Shown piece by piece: positions 45,801-57,299 of a DNA stretch of 64,000 nt. The notes under the pieces were generated by a model. It did not search any database, was not told the origin of the DNA, and was given only the letters and a program-made list of their open reading frames with translations. Positions within the stretch are counted from its first letter, which is position 1. Each line of letters starts with the position of its first letter. The DNA is from Sinotaia quadrata (taxonomy: Eukaryota > Mollusca > Gastropoda > Architaenioglossa > Viviparidae), in the NCBI GenBank assembly GCA_028829895.1, contig CM054180.1:118773973-118837972 (forward strand). The letters are read 5' to 3'. The translations under genes were made by a program, and so were the position numbers.

Positions 45801-47095
45801 GGCAAGGGTTAATAAAATAATTTATAGTGTTTTGGGTTTCGTAAATGTTACATATATTAGATAAACGTTTTTTGTAAGCGACAAAAGAAAGAGTTTAACA
45901 TATATACCTTGAAAATCTTTTTTGTTTACCTCGTAAAGCATGTTCAAGTCCATTGGCTCATTGGAGAACAGTATTCCGTTTCCAGTTTCGTCCACCCTCG
46001 TTGCTACTTTCTCATCCTCACTCAGCAAGGAGCTTTTTCCATGATTACTATGGAAACTCCAGGCATTCTGAGGAAATACAAGTGAATAATGACAACGTCT
46101 CTCAAATACACACACACCCACACACACACACACTAAAACACACACACAACACACACACTCGTAAACTTAACTATAACTACCTTTAACCACGCACAGTTGC
46201 TATAGTAACCGTATTCAAGTACAAATGAAATGAGAAGTAAATCTAGAAACAATACACACAGACAGTTAAATTGATAGATAGATAGACAGACAGACAGACA
46301 GTCAAGTAAATAGATAGATGGATGGATGGATGGATGGATAGATGGATAGATAGATAGATAGATGATAGATATGGCGGTCTTTCGTTTAGAAATAAAATTT
46401 CTTGTAGATTGATTGCCCTGATACATAAAACTATAGGCATACCAGTTGAAGAATAGAATGATATAATAAAGATGAATTAATTCTCAATATTATTTTTTTA
46501 AAGTTTAATGGGAAAATGTAATTTCGTTTCTTATATCTTCATTACACCACTACCTAGGTGTGACGTGCTCTTGCACAAAGGGTTTTATAGTGAATTGTGA
46601 CAGGTGTGTTACTGGCCAGTTTTATTTTATTAACAGTTTCATATCTGTCACCACCACCCTGGAGAGGTGTGTGGCCTAGCCGACGACACACCGAGTTGCA
46701 AGATAGAAAATAAATTAACTCTCGCACACACACGACGTTCTATCTACCCCTAACATAGCCAACCAGTTGTTGAAGTAAATAAATAAGTAAATCATTATAG
46801 TTAAAATACCACATAAACATAAACAAAATATACATGCACACAAACTCACTGACTGTGCATGTAAAAACACTACTTTCATTCACGGAGTAGAAAAACGCTC
46901 GTTGTGACCCATAACAGGGGAAATAAAAATTCCAACAAAAATAAGAAATAAATTTTAAGGGATTACTTCCCCTGGATCGTGACTATCATTCTTATCTCTT
47001 GTTTGATTGTAATCTTGCATAAGAATGCACTGAATAATTGCCCGTAAGGTAACTTGGCATATTCTGTGTGCAATCATGAGCGAGTGTTGGTGTTT

Positions 47096-47128
<33 letters not shown>

Positions 47129-47167
47129 CATGCGTGCGTGTGTTAAATGCTTGTGTGCCAATACAAT

Positions 47168-47262
<95 letters not shown>

Positions 47263-48551
47263 TGCTGTTTGTACGAGCCTAGTTGCCATCTAGAGAACGT
47301 TTTCTACGAGAATGAGGCGTTTTTATTATATACACGCTTAGAGTGTTAATGCACGCACTATGTACATCGCAATAGTTTAACGAGTCGATGCATACCTGTG
47401 TATCGTTTGTTTCTGGCTTTGAAGGTACTTGGGGAAGTTCACAAACAATACTTCCTAATGTTGCAACATCATCCAACAATCGGCCCATTACCTTAGAATC
47501 AATTTTTATATCATATTTTGTAACCGAGTCTTCATCGAAAGACTTTACAGTTTCATGATCGATGTCACTAACACGAAGTTTAATGACGTTTTGCATGGAG
47601 AAAATGGCGTCACTGGACACTGTCTCACGAACACGTTGGACCAGAAGGCGGTGTGACGTCACTCTACCTCTTTTGTTCAGTAGCATATTCTTTGCCTCTT
47701 GCAGAGGACATTTTGTCTTCTCGCCTAAATACTGCAAAATTTGCTTCTTCAGTGCTTGTCTCCGTTTCTCAACCGAATGTTCGAGGAGATCAAATGCCAA
47801 ATCAATTTTTGTGACCGCTTCCTTTTCAGTCTTTTCTGCTCTCAGCAGTTTTTCATCAATTCTTTTCACGCATCCTTCGATTGAAGACTCTGTCTTTCTT
47901 AAGTGTGCCTCTGTGTCCGAGAGAGAATGGCGCGCCGCTTCAACTTTGGTCACGAAGTCGGTGACTTTCGAGCAAGCGCGGTGTTTTGATGTCGCGCACA
48001 GGTGACAGATGGGCTCGCAATGAAAGGAGCAAAACAGTTTGGATGGTTCTTCGGGGTGGACAGGACAGTAAGCTTGACGCCCAGTGGCTATGATTTCTGG
48101 AGTAAGTGTGTCAAGGTCTCTTGTCACGTGATTACGAGTCATTGACATCTTGGCATGCGCCTTGACACACGACCGGCAAAACATGTCACCGCAATGAAGA
48201 CACAGTGACACAGCTATAACGTCGTCACAGACACAACACACGTGACGTTTGCTCAGCAAGTTAGCGCCCTCTGCCAAACTTTCCATAGCTAAGTCCGTTG
48301 GAAAACTGTCTGCTATGACGTCATATTGTTTATCTTTAAGTTTTGTCACATCGACGATTTCGTATCTGCATAACGGACACTTTGCGTCACTGCTGTGCTG
48401 CAACCACTGAACCAGACACTTGCGGCACAGGATGTGGGCACAGGGCAAAATCTTGGGCTGCTTGAAATGTTCATGACAGACAGTGCATTCTATTTTACTC
48501 TGTGTAACTGCTGCAGTGGCCATTGTTTCTTGAAAATATGGGACACGTTGT
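39840..48551 (-). CDS. TRIM-type E3 ubiquitin ligase with C-terminal neuralized (NHR) domain
   Basis: Seen: coding from ATG at 48523 through exons 48551-47396, 46067-45930, 44291-44142, 42965-42786 and 39875-39840, all joining in phase 0; 543 residues in total. Residues 13-52 form a C3HC4 RING (CTVC, CAHILCRKC, CPLC). Residues 96-132 form a B-box1-like site and 153-184 a B-box2 (CPVH, CHLC). About 190-300 are helical, charged and leucine-rich (coiled coil). Residues 377-538 form an NHR, with ATRVDETGNGILFSNEP, VRVDVVAGGYGMVGIT and HLYIDGIDQGVAG. Known: RING/B-box/coiled-coil proteins are ubiquitin ligases, and NHR domains, structurally akin to SPRY, bind protein partners. TRIM tails are normally SPRY, NHL, FN3 or similar, so the NHR tail is unusual. 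Cytosolic action is inferred from the lack of signal or TM segments. Confidence 0.85.
40360..40605. repeat. 42-bp minisatellite, 6 copies
   Basis: Unit ACGTTTAGTTTAAACTAGAA then TGCAATCCAATTAATGACTTTT. Confidence 0.95.
40865..41165. repeat. 60-bp minisatellite, 4-5 copies
   Basis: Unit includes TACCTGTGTGTACAGCTGCA and TATCTAAATGTTTATTTCTG. On the minus (sense) strand of the TRIM-NHR intron each copy shows CACAG/GTAAAT. Confidence 0.9.
41950..42022. repeat. alternating purine-pyrimidine (GT/GC)n tract
   Basis: GTGTGCGTGCGTG runs ending in GCGCGCGCGC; a candidate Z-DNA former. Confidence 0.85.
42070..42483. repeat. 67-bp minisatellite, 6 near-identical copies
   Basis: Unit AGCTCTGCCTTCTCTGTATA and so on to CTCTTATAAAT. 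Near identity implies recent amplification. Confidence 0.95.
42786..42965 (-). CDS. TRIM-NHR gene: exon 5 (NHR part 3)
   Basis: This 180-nt phase 0-0 exon encodes VDNKCGLGLKIIDDDSYIGV, then HLYIDGIDQGVAG and CWAVFDVGYKFRQ. The F/Y-I-N/D-G-x-D-Q-G-V-A motif and the A-V-x-D-V/L ending are strong NHR signatures. The acceptor is TTTTTGTATTTCAG. Confidence 0.85.
43690..43860. repeat. GA-rich and (GT)n low-complexity tract
   Basis: GGAAGGAAGG, GTGAGTGTGA and AGAGAGA words in a TRIM-NHR intron. Confidence 0.7.
44142..44291 (-). CDS. TRIM-NHR gene: exon 4 (NHR part 2)
   Basis: This 150-nt phase 0-0 exon encodes VRVDVVAGGYGMVGITCVEP and ends VFVSGEV. The VRVD-V---GMVGIT block corresponds to the central strands of the NHR. 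Its acceptor GTTGTGTGCAG adjoins a 41-bp minisatellite that repeats the acceptor region upstream. Confidence 0.8.
44292..45040 (-). repeat. 41-bp minisatellite (and a 38-40-bp variant) abutting the NHR exon 4 acceptor
   Basis: About nine units of 41 bp (44300-44690) are followed by about eight shorter variants. On the minus strand six units read GCGTTGTTTACAG/GTAACA. Confidence 0.95.
45930..46067 (-). CDS. TRIM-NHR gene: exon 3 (NHR part 1)
   Basis: This 138-nt phase 0-0 exon encodes 46 residues, from NAWSFHSNHGKSSLL to DLNMLYE. F-H-x-N-x-G and the ATR plus GILFSNEP blocks are NHR landmarks. The acceptor is TGTATTTCCTCAG; the donor is GAG/GTAAAC. Confidence 0.82.
46262..46372. repeat. (GATA/GACA/GATG)n microsatellite
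   Basis: Tetranucleotide run. Confidence 0.9.
47097..47262. repeat. (GT)n followed by (CT)n microsatellite
   Basis: About 30 bp of GT and about 90 bp of CT, downstream (minus sense) of the TRIM exon donor. Confidence 0.95.
47396..48551 (-). CDS. TRIM-NHR gene: exon 2 (RING, B-boxes, coiled coil)
   Basis: The acceptor TTTGTTCTTGCAG (ending at 48552) precedes 28 nt of 5' UTR and the ATG at 48523, in good context (AACAATGG). The donor ACACAG/GTATGC at 47396/47395 truncates the longer open frame, which otherwise runs on for 37 unrelated residues. This single exon holds the entire tripartite motif. Confidence 0.88.
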
Positions 48552-49297
48552 CTGCAAGAACAAATAGGCTTGTCAAATTTTAGAACATGATTTGTGCAAA
48601 TCGCCTTGATTGAGTGTATGGTAAAAACTTAAATAATAGTATTCATAGTCCCACTCACATACGCACAGACAGGTACTAATGTAAGGAGGATATATTTTTT
48701 AATAGTAATTTTCATTATATTCATTACTAATTTTTAATGCAAAACTCCTGATAATTTCTTTTTAAAAACCTAATCAACAGACTGAAGTATTCGTAGCACA
48801 GATATAATCTGTATAAATATAAATATGATTTATTTTAACTTCTACCAGTCCCTATAATACAGAGGATTTCTAAGTCGAACTATGTTTTTTATTTTTTTTA
48901 AAGAATATCAATACGGAATCACAACATGTATTGCATAGGTTACTTGACCTATTTTCTCTGTTATTTATTACAAATTCAGCTCTCTATTATTTTCAAGTAG
49001 GGCATTCGCACTGCAGTCAGTTAAGCCACTTTCATACAATTTCATACTACACTTTCGTACGATGTTTCTATCAAATTAAAAATAACGGTGCTTCTCAAAT
49101 GCTTAATTTAGACGTAAACAGATACCCACGTGGCAATTAAGTTTGGATAAATTGCCTATAAGATGAAAAATAATTTTATTTGGAAATTTTCCGACAGACG
49201 GTGTACACAAGAACATGGTCGTCAGCAGACAAAACCCTTGAAGTAAAACACCGCTTGTGCAATAACTTGTCTACTGTGATTGTAAGAGAAGAGAAAA

Positions 49298-49586
<289 letters not shown>

Positions 49587-49994
49587 CTGTTCATTGATTT
49601 CATATCGTTCTGTAAGTAACTTTCAAATCACTGGCAGACAAATAAAGTGAATGAGACTCAAGGGGTGAACATCCCGGGCTTGAGTACGCTGGGCTCTGTA
49701 AGATATCCCACCCACCCTTACCCTCCTATCATGAGGGAAAAACTACGGTATCAACAACAACCTCCACGGCATAAGCCCAACGATCAGCGAGCTACTGCAT
49801 GCCTCTACCGGCCAGACATGCAACAGCAACCGCACTACATTCGATACCTGACTTAATTTCCAAAGAACAACTCAAATTGACTAAAATTTTACACCACAGG
49901 TAAATAGACTTATCCATTAAGCTCCTCTCCCCACCACAATGACCCCCCAAAAAGAAAACTCAGCGCGAAATCGACCTAGGTCTGAAACGCTTTC

Positions 49995-50045
49995 CCAAAT
50001 TCATCATCAACATCATCATCATCATCATCATCATCATCATTATTA
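49995..50045. repeat. (ATC)n microsatellite
   Basis: Trinucleotide run. Confidence 0.9.
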
Positions 50046-50099
50046 TCCATTGACAGATACGATAGACAAAGTACATTGTTTCTCTTTGACGCATTATTA

Positions 50100-50465
50100 G
50101 TTTGGTTGGCAGCATTTTACATTCATATTTAATTAGTTTGGTTGGCAGCATTTTACATTCCTATTTCATTAGTTTGGTTGGCAGCATGTTACATTCCTAT
50201 TTCATTAGTTTGGCTGGCAGCATGTTACATTCCTATTTCATTAGTTTGGTTGGCAGCATGTTACATTCCTATTTCATTAGTTTGGTTGGCAGCATGTTAC
50301 ATTCCTATTTCATTAGTTTGGTTGGCAGCATGTTACATTCCTATTTCATTAGTTTGGTTGGCAGCATGTTACATTCCTATTTCATTAGTTTGGTTGGCAG
50401 CATGTTACATTCCTATTTCATTAGTTTGGTTGGCAGCATGTTACATTCCTATTTCATTAGTTTGC
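50100..50465. repeat. 36-bp minisatellite, 10 copies
   Basis: Unit TTTGGTTGGCAGCATGTTAC then ATTCCTATTTCATTAG. Open frames across it are artefacts. Confidence 0.95.
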
Positions 50466-50685
50466 ACAACGTTTTTGCTAAGTGATTGAGGGGGTTTGTT
50501 TACAGAAACGTACAAATACAGAGACGACTTTAATAAGTCAAAGTAAAACAACAATCATTTTAGAAATCTCTCTCCATTTTGTCTTTTCCATTCATACAGA
50601 AGTATGATATATTCATGTTTTATCAGAAAGGAAATGTTTTATAGTGGAGCGACTGATAACTATTGACGAACACGTAAGCTTCGTT

Positions 50686-50995
50686 GTCTGTATAAATATT
50701 GGATTCGTATATAACATATCTACGTTCAAGCAACATCGCTAGGACTTAAACATTAATACATGTCTGTATAAATATTGGATTCGTATGTAACATGTCTACC
50801 TTCAAGCAACATCGCTAGGACTTAAACATTAATACATGTCTGTATAAATATTGGATTCGTATGTAACATGTCTACCTTCAAGCAACATCGCTAGGACTTA
50901 AACATTAATACATGTCTGTATAAATATTGGATTCGTATGTAACATATCTACCTTCAAGCAACATCGCTTGGACTTAAACATTAATACATGTTGAT
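50686..50995. repeat. 77-bp minisatellite, 4 copies
   Basis: Unit begins TGTCTGTATAAATATTGGAT. Confidence 0.95.
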
Positions 50996-51754
50996 CGAGG
51001 TTACTGATAAGAAACGTGTACTTAATAAGTCAGTAGGTCAAGACATATGACTTGAATAGTGAATTATCTTGATGTTTAACAGAGCGTGGTTTCGAAGTAG
51101 TACGTTCTGAATAATATGTATAATAGTGTTATAGAAAAAAAGAAAGAATTTGCCTAAACAATGCATACACAGGATGTTTGCGCTTACAAATACACTCTGA
51201 ATATTATACATATGAAAATTGAAGAATCGACATATTCTCAAGACCTCGTCAGTCACAAAGAAAAAAGTACACAACAAACAAACGCACACAAACATATACG
51301 CAACACGCACATCTGTTGCAGATAAACAATTCAATAAATTACAAAATAAATCATAACAAACAGTCTAATATAACCTATGCCATTTTAACTCTCCACCTGT
51401 CTCTGTCGTTGGCATTTTCTGTATCGCTCTGATCATCACCCTTTCTCTTTGTCTCTCTGTCTGCTTGTCTGTCAGCCTTTTTGTCTCTGTTTCTGTCTAT
51501 CTCACTCTCATCAGTTATAATTATTGTTCAAGCTCTGAGTGGCTATCTCTCAAACGTTTTCTTTCTGACTTTCCATCACTCTCCACCTGCACTTCACTAC
51601 ATATAGGTATCAACAACATTGCAAACTTGTATCTCTAGAATGTATTCAAAAAAAAATATATAAGTTGATCCAGTGATTGGTAATAGAAGTAAAATAGTTA
51701 GGTAGATAACATAACATAAATAAAAACGCTGAATAAGTTTCTTCATATACTTAC

Positions 51755-51890
51755 CTGAGAAAGAGTAGATGTTATCGTAAGTACTCCTCACATCATTATT
51801 GCTCGTCGTTCTGATTCTCTATCGTTCTACTCCGATGTGCTGTTGTCGACAATATCGGCGGAGACTTTAGCAGTCGACTTGGCAACGTGC
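51755..51890 (-). promoter_or_regulatory. probable 5' non-coding exon 1 of the TRIM-NHR gene and promoter region
   Basis: On the minus strand a consensus donor (TCTCAG/GTAAGT at 51755/51754) follows a stretch with a tiny upstream ORF (ATGATGTGA). It matches the 3' acceptor in front of the coding exon. The 5' end is not defined by sequence; 51890 is a rough limit. Sequence to about 51900 is less AT-rich than its surroundings. Confidence 0.4.
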
Positions 51891-51940
51891 CCTACATTTT
51901 GCAGGAAAATCAATGCACCGAGTTACGGTTCGTGCCGTTA

Positions 51941-52011
51941 TGTCTTGTTTATTTAAGCACAGTTGTTATTATCTGATAAGATATGAAAACTGTGCTTAAA
52001 TAAACAAGACA
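51941..52011. repeat. perfect 22-bp inverted repeat (hairpin)
   Basis: Arms TGTCTTGTTTATTTAAGCAC(AG) at 51941-51962 and its exact reverse complement at 51990-52011, separated by 27 bp. It lies just upstream of the TRIM-NHR 5' exon. Confidence 0.9.
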
Positions 52012-52424
52012 TTTCTTTGTTGCCCTCGAACATATAGCCGATCCAGCAATAAAAAATCTTATAGGTCATAGGTCATACCCAATGCGCATGTCACAGAGGA
52101 AGAGTGACTGAGTTCATTATTGCTGTAGGTGAGATTATGAATATACTTTTATGTGTGTGTGCTTGTATTTGTGTGTATATAGGTGTGAGTGGGTGTGATC
52201 GCTATTCATCAACGCGGTCGTGAAGGCGATATTTTTCATAATTATAGATTATTCAAATTAGAGCATGATAATGTATCTATTTTTAGACACTGATAAAACT
52301 TTAATACGCTGTGTTTAGGAACGACTGTTGCTACTGTGAAATTTTATTGTCTTAGTCTTTTGCTGGTCGCTTGGAGCTCGGACACTTTTCTTTTTAATTA
52401 TGAAGGAGTGCATATTGGAATTTA

Positions 52425-52585
52425 GTACCAGATTTATATTGGTGTTTAGTACCATTAATACCAGATTTATATTGGTATTTAGTACCTGATTTATATTGGT
52501 ATTTAGTAACATTAATACCTGATTTATATTGGTATTTAGTAACATTAATACCAGATTTATATTGGTATTTAGTACCTGATTTGTG
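52425..52585. repeat. about 33-bp minisatellite, 5 copies
   Basis: Unit around TTATATTGGTATTTAGTAAC. Confidence 0.9.
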
Positions 52586-53994
52586 ATGAAGAATCGTTTG
52601 AGAATGCTCGGCCAGGTGAGCGTACAGAAAGGTAGCTGGCCAAAGGAACTCGATACAGTTTTGAGCATGTAAGACTCAAAGCGAAATAACCTTTACTTTG
52701 CGTGAGCACGAAAGCGCAGACGGAGTTGTCTCACTTGAAGCGTCTCGGGTGGAGAGTCATGACGGCAGCAACAAACAAGTTTGGAGAACTCTCTTATAAT
52801 TATACTTAGCGTCTGTGTGCAAGTGAGACTGAGGATTTATAATAATTTATTTATTGCAGTGCTTTCAATCATGGTGTGAATGAACGAATAAATGAATGAA
52901 TGAATGAAAGATGGATGCGGATATTTTATCATTAAAAACGAACAAAATTAATGCTTTTTTTTTTTCAGAGATGGACAAGTGTTTAACAAGTAAAATAGAA
53001 ACATATTAGCGGGACGTATTTAGAAATCCTCATTGTATATTTCGATGGATTTCATGTTTCTAGTTTGACTGTTTCCTGTAGCGGTTATGGTAATCTCACT
53101 TATCCTCAGTATTATAAACACCACTTAAAAACTCTGACCTGGCATGATTCCAACAAGTAATGGACACCTGCCTATGTCTGCAGTATTCATTATTATGCAC
53201 CCCACCCTTGCTTAACCTGTTATCCCAACTAAATCACAAAGATCAAGATAAATAAAGAGAATGTATTAATAATATAAATTATCGACATACTACAGAATGC
53301 ATTTCGACATTCGATCAAATACAAGTTAGGACATACACAACATATACACAGGGACAAAAATGTATACTAAAAATAATTTGACATCACAGTAGTAAAGAGA
53401 GTTTAAACAGCGTGTTTATAAACATTACGTTATCTTTGAGAGGATTCTTCACTTTCCAGTGGCAGTGCATGACGTCAGAGGCAAAGTAAGATGCAGCCCA
53501 TTTCTCATAGTAGACTCACAAGCCCATTAAAGTGGCTGGAGGGGAAATCAAAGGTTTGAAATACAAGAACGTTATAAGTTGCAGGACAAAGTCCACAGAA
53601 GACCCAAACAAAGAACCATGAAAACAAAGGACTGTCTGGGTTTACTGTCAATGGAATCTGGTAAACAGTGTTCTTTGTGTAGGAAGCCTGGCTGGACTGA
53701 TACTGTCATATTTTTTTTTAACTCTCATCATATTTTATTTTAACAATTATAGAACATAATTATTTTAGTTCAATACAAGTGAACAATGAATTGAAACTCT
53801 GTGCCTTCTTACTAATTTATGTACACCTCCAAATACAGTCATGTAGAATTAAACGTAATAATATTCACTTACCAAAAGTTAACTAGGAAAGTCTCTAGAT
53901 CATAAGGCAATATTTTACAAATAAAAATTATAATATATATATATATAAGGATTCTTGTGACACCAATACCACTAGTTAATTGATATTATCAGTA

Positions 53995-55150
53995 TTAATT
54001 ATGTTAATTAGCCCACTTTTGAAGTAAGCGCGTGTACGATATTAGAGTTGTGTCAGAGCGAAATGACTCACAAATTTAAATTTTACACTGGTTAACTTTT
54101 GTAAACAAACGTACAGAATAATGAAAGGTTTTTATCCAAAATCGACAGTGGGCCAAATTCCCTCTTTGTCTTAGTATTTTCTAATTGGTTATGTCGATTC
54201 TTTACGTCGCCGAGCACAAATACAATGTCTCTTTGTTTGTTTCTTTCTTTTTTTGTACATGTATCTCGAGCATAAAAGAGGGCCCAAATCGCCATTTAAC
54301 ATCGGTTATCTTGATCCCCATGACTAATCATCGCTGGCTTTTGAAAATGTTAGTTATCGATGTCCTTCAACTGGCTCACACATCTTTCATGTTACACTGT
54401 AATTAGCACACTTTTGAAGTAACCATTCATACGATTCTTTTCAGAGCTGTGTCAGAGCGAAATGACTCGGGAATTTAATTTTGACACTGGATAACTTTTG
54501 TAAAAATAAGTACACGTACAAGTTTTTTTTTTTATTTTGTGAGCAATCTTTGTGTTTGCAACGTTGGAGAATACATGTACAGTACATACGTGTATAATGA
54601 AAGGTTTGTTTCGAGAATCGACGCTGGTGTGACAAATTCCCTCTTTGTCGTAGAATTTTATCATCGGTTATGTTGATTCTTTTCTTGTCGCCGAACACTA
54701 ATGTGTCTTTGTTTGTTTGTTTCTTTCTTTCTTTGTACTGTACATGTATCTCGAGCAAAAAAAGAGGGCCCAAATCACCACTTCACATCGTTTACCTTGA
54801 TCCCCATACTAATCATCACTGGCTTTTGAAAATGATAGTTATCGATACCCTTCAACTGGCTCACACATCTTTTATGTTAATTAGCCCACTTTTGAAATAA
54901 CCGCGCGGGTATGATACTTTTCAGAACTGTGTCAAAGCAAAATGACTCGCAAATTTAATTAGCCCACTTTTGAAATAACCATGCATGTATGATACTTTTC
55001 AGAGCAGTGTCAGAGCGAAATGACTCGCAAATTTAAGTTTGACATTGGTTAGCTTTTTGCAAAAACGAACTACCCTGTACACCCTGCAGATTTTTTTGTG
55101 ATTTTGTGAGTGATCTTTGTGTTTTAAGTGTTGGAGGATATAATGAAAGG
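53995..55150. repeat. about 0.45-kb tandem repeat, 2.5-3 copies
   Basis: Units start TTAATTAGCCCACTTTTGAA (about 54000, 54400, 54877, with a partial near 54957) and share GTGTCAGAGCGAAATGACTC and a later TTGTACATGTATCTCGAGCA block. They diverge by many substitutions and indels. Confidence 0.8.
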
Positions 55151-56690
55151 TTTGTATATTTTTATTGTATACATGTACTGGAAAATCTCTGCTGTTAGTT
55201 AGTGGACATAAGCCTATTGTTTTTAGCAAACATATACAGTTTATCAAGTCAATCGTGTTATCAAACAAATCGCGGCAACGCTGTTGTGTAAAAAATCAAA
55301 AACATGTGTATGTACATTCTCATTTATTAATGCACATCATGTACATACAGAAATTTCAAGCAAGTTACATGTAATATTGAAGCACTTTTTTTCAAGTAGA
55401 CTGTTAAAGGCAAAAAGCAACAAAGCATTTTATCCGCAATTGGTTGATTTTTCTTTTCTATTTTAATTGAATTGTTATAAAATTTATTTTTATCTCACCT
55501 GTTGATACATAATTGTTTGTAGCTGGGTGGGGATTAGCTAATGGGGAGCTGAGCCATAATAAAGAGATAAAGAATTATAAAATCTTCATTTATAAATAAA
55601 AGGGAGATAACATTGTTAGCAAAGGCAAGTCAACTGATTTATCTGGCAAGGTGTCTCGAATAATTGCCTGAATATTGTGGCATTTCATGGGGGATGTCAG
55701 GCCATTCAGCTGTCGCTATTGTTAGAAATTATTCAATAAACCAATATTGACAATTGGAATCTAAATTAGGGCAGAGCATAGACTGGACGTATGACATACC
55801 TTATATATCTTTCCCCAATTTAATGGTACAATCTTTTAAGGTGGCACACCTAGCTCAAAAAGCTTGAAAAATTGAAAAAATTCAATAACAAAAAATTTAT
55901 TGGTCTTTTCTGATATAACAGTGGATGAATTTTATGAAATGGCTTTTATTTTTGGACAAATCACAATAGTTTTGAGGATATTTTCAATCAAAGATGGGAG
56001 TGTACCGTGGGAGACGTTTATGGTTAAAAAGTTAACAGAAAATCAGTCATTAAATTCGGTTTTTGCAGGATATCTTAAAAAAAAACTATTAAAGATATCT
56101 GCAAAGAATTTTGAACACAGTATAAGGACAACATAATCTGGCTTCTGAACCTCTAACATTTTTTTTTTACTAGTGTAGATAAGGAATTATAATTAATTAC
56201 ATTTTTTAAAAATATTATTTAAATGGAATATGTGCTTCATTAGCTGAATGATTGGTACATACTAGCCAGAAATTACAGTATATTAATTCACTACCAAATA
56301 TATTGTTTATATATTTTAAGGTTTTCTTGCAATCTTGTCAAAAGGAATTAAAAAATTTTAAGCTTTGGAAAATATGTTTACATTAAATAAATAATACTGA
56401 TACAAAACCTAGTAAATTTATAAGAAAAGTGAGTAAGCCTATATATTTTGAATCATCAACCATTTTACATCATTTTCTGAAAACTTTAATAAAAATTTCA
56501 TTCATTTATTTCATACACTTTTTGTTGTTGATACTTAGTGGATTTCAGTTAGGTAAGCCAAATTAAGCTTTGGATAAGGAATATAAATTCTAAAGTCATT
56601 TTCAGAGTTCACCCACCAACACCGAAATTAAATTCTCTACCATAGGCCTTGTAAATATAATAGAATGTGCATTATCAACTCAATGCATTA
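55150..56690. other. intergenic DNA, one unassigned open stretch
   Basis: A plus-strand frame at 55900-56136 (DEFYEMAFIFGQITIVLRIF and so on) has no recognised domain. An acceptor-like TTTTCTGATATAACAG precedes it, but no donor or neighbouring exon was found. The rest is AT-rich. Confidence 0.35.
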
Positions 56691-56696
56691 TTATGC

Positions 56697-56790
56697 ATTA
56701 CTGCATCAGCAGGGGCACAGTATAAACAATGAGTAGATCACTAGATTGTTTTTTACTCATTGTTTACACTGCCCCTGCTAATGCAGTAAT
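56697..56790. repeat. imperfect inverted repeat, arms about 38 bp
   Basis: ATTACTGCATCAGCAGGGGC at the left edge is matched by the reverse complement ending GCCCCTGCTAATGCAGTAAT at the right edge, with an 18-bp loop. Confidence 0.85.
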
Positions 56791-57129
56791 GGACAAAAAA
56801 AGTCACATGACCACAAAATAAAAAGAATTAAAAACAAATAACACGCAATCCGAATAAAGGAAATATATATCATATTGTACATAAATCTGACCATATTGAA
56901 TTATACAAAAATGATATGGATAAGGGAGGCATTAATTGATAAAATTATTTTTCATGTTCACCATCAATGCCTTAAAGATGAATGCTACCGTAGGCCTATA
57001 GAGACTGAAAATTCTTATTTATCGGTTAATATAGTCCTTTAAACGAAAAGAAATATATATTTATAAACTGAAAATAATTGATTTAACTTATCAACTAACA
57101 AAAGTAACATCCTCAGGGTGATGCATGAG

Positions 57130-57205
57130 AAAAGCAAAGTGGAAACTGGTTCAATGTCGCCGAGTTGAACACTACGGTACTCGATAAAATCCGCCATTGT
57201 TGTTG
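57130..57205 (-). other. candidate first coding exon in good start context
   Basis: On the minus strand AACAACAATGGCGG starts a frame reading MADFIEYRSVQLGDIEP and on to LRM. No family match, and no partner exon was found, so it may be spurious. Confidence 0.2.
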
Positions 57206-57299
57206 ACAGTCTTCGGTGATTTCGCTCACTGACCTCAGTTCTTTCAACACAATTCAGTACGCATGCAGTATTTTTTGTCTCAAACTAACTATACAGACT

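Noticed and set aside
46560..46760. GC-richer patch with a GGTGTGTGGCCTAGCC-type stem near 46665-46695
   Set aside because: A short stem only; no RNA family recognised.
47562..48005. 147-residue plus-strand frame opposite the TRIM exon
   Set aside because: Antisense shadow of the RING/B-box exon.
49647..49856. 69-residue plus-strand frame (PGLSTLGSVRYPTHPYPP and so on)
   Set aside because: No domain and no splice sites; in an intron of the opposite gene, possibly mobile-element debris.
50102..50489. Open frames in the 36-bp repeat (GSMLHSYFISLV units)
   Set aside because: Period artefact inside an intron of the opposite-strand TRIM-NHR gene.
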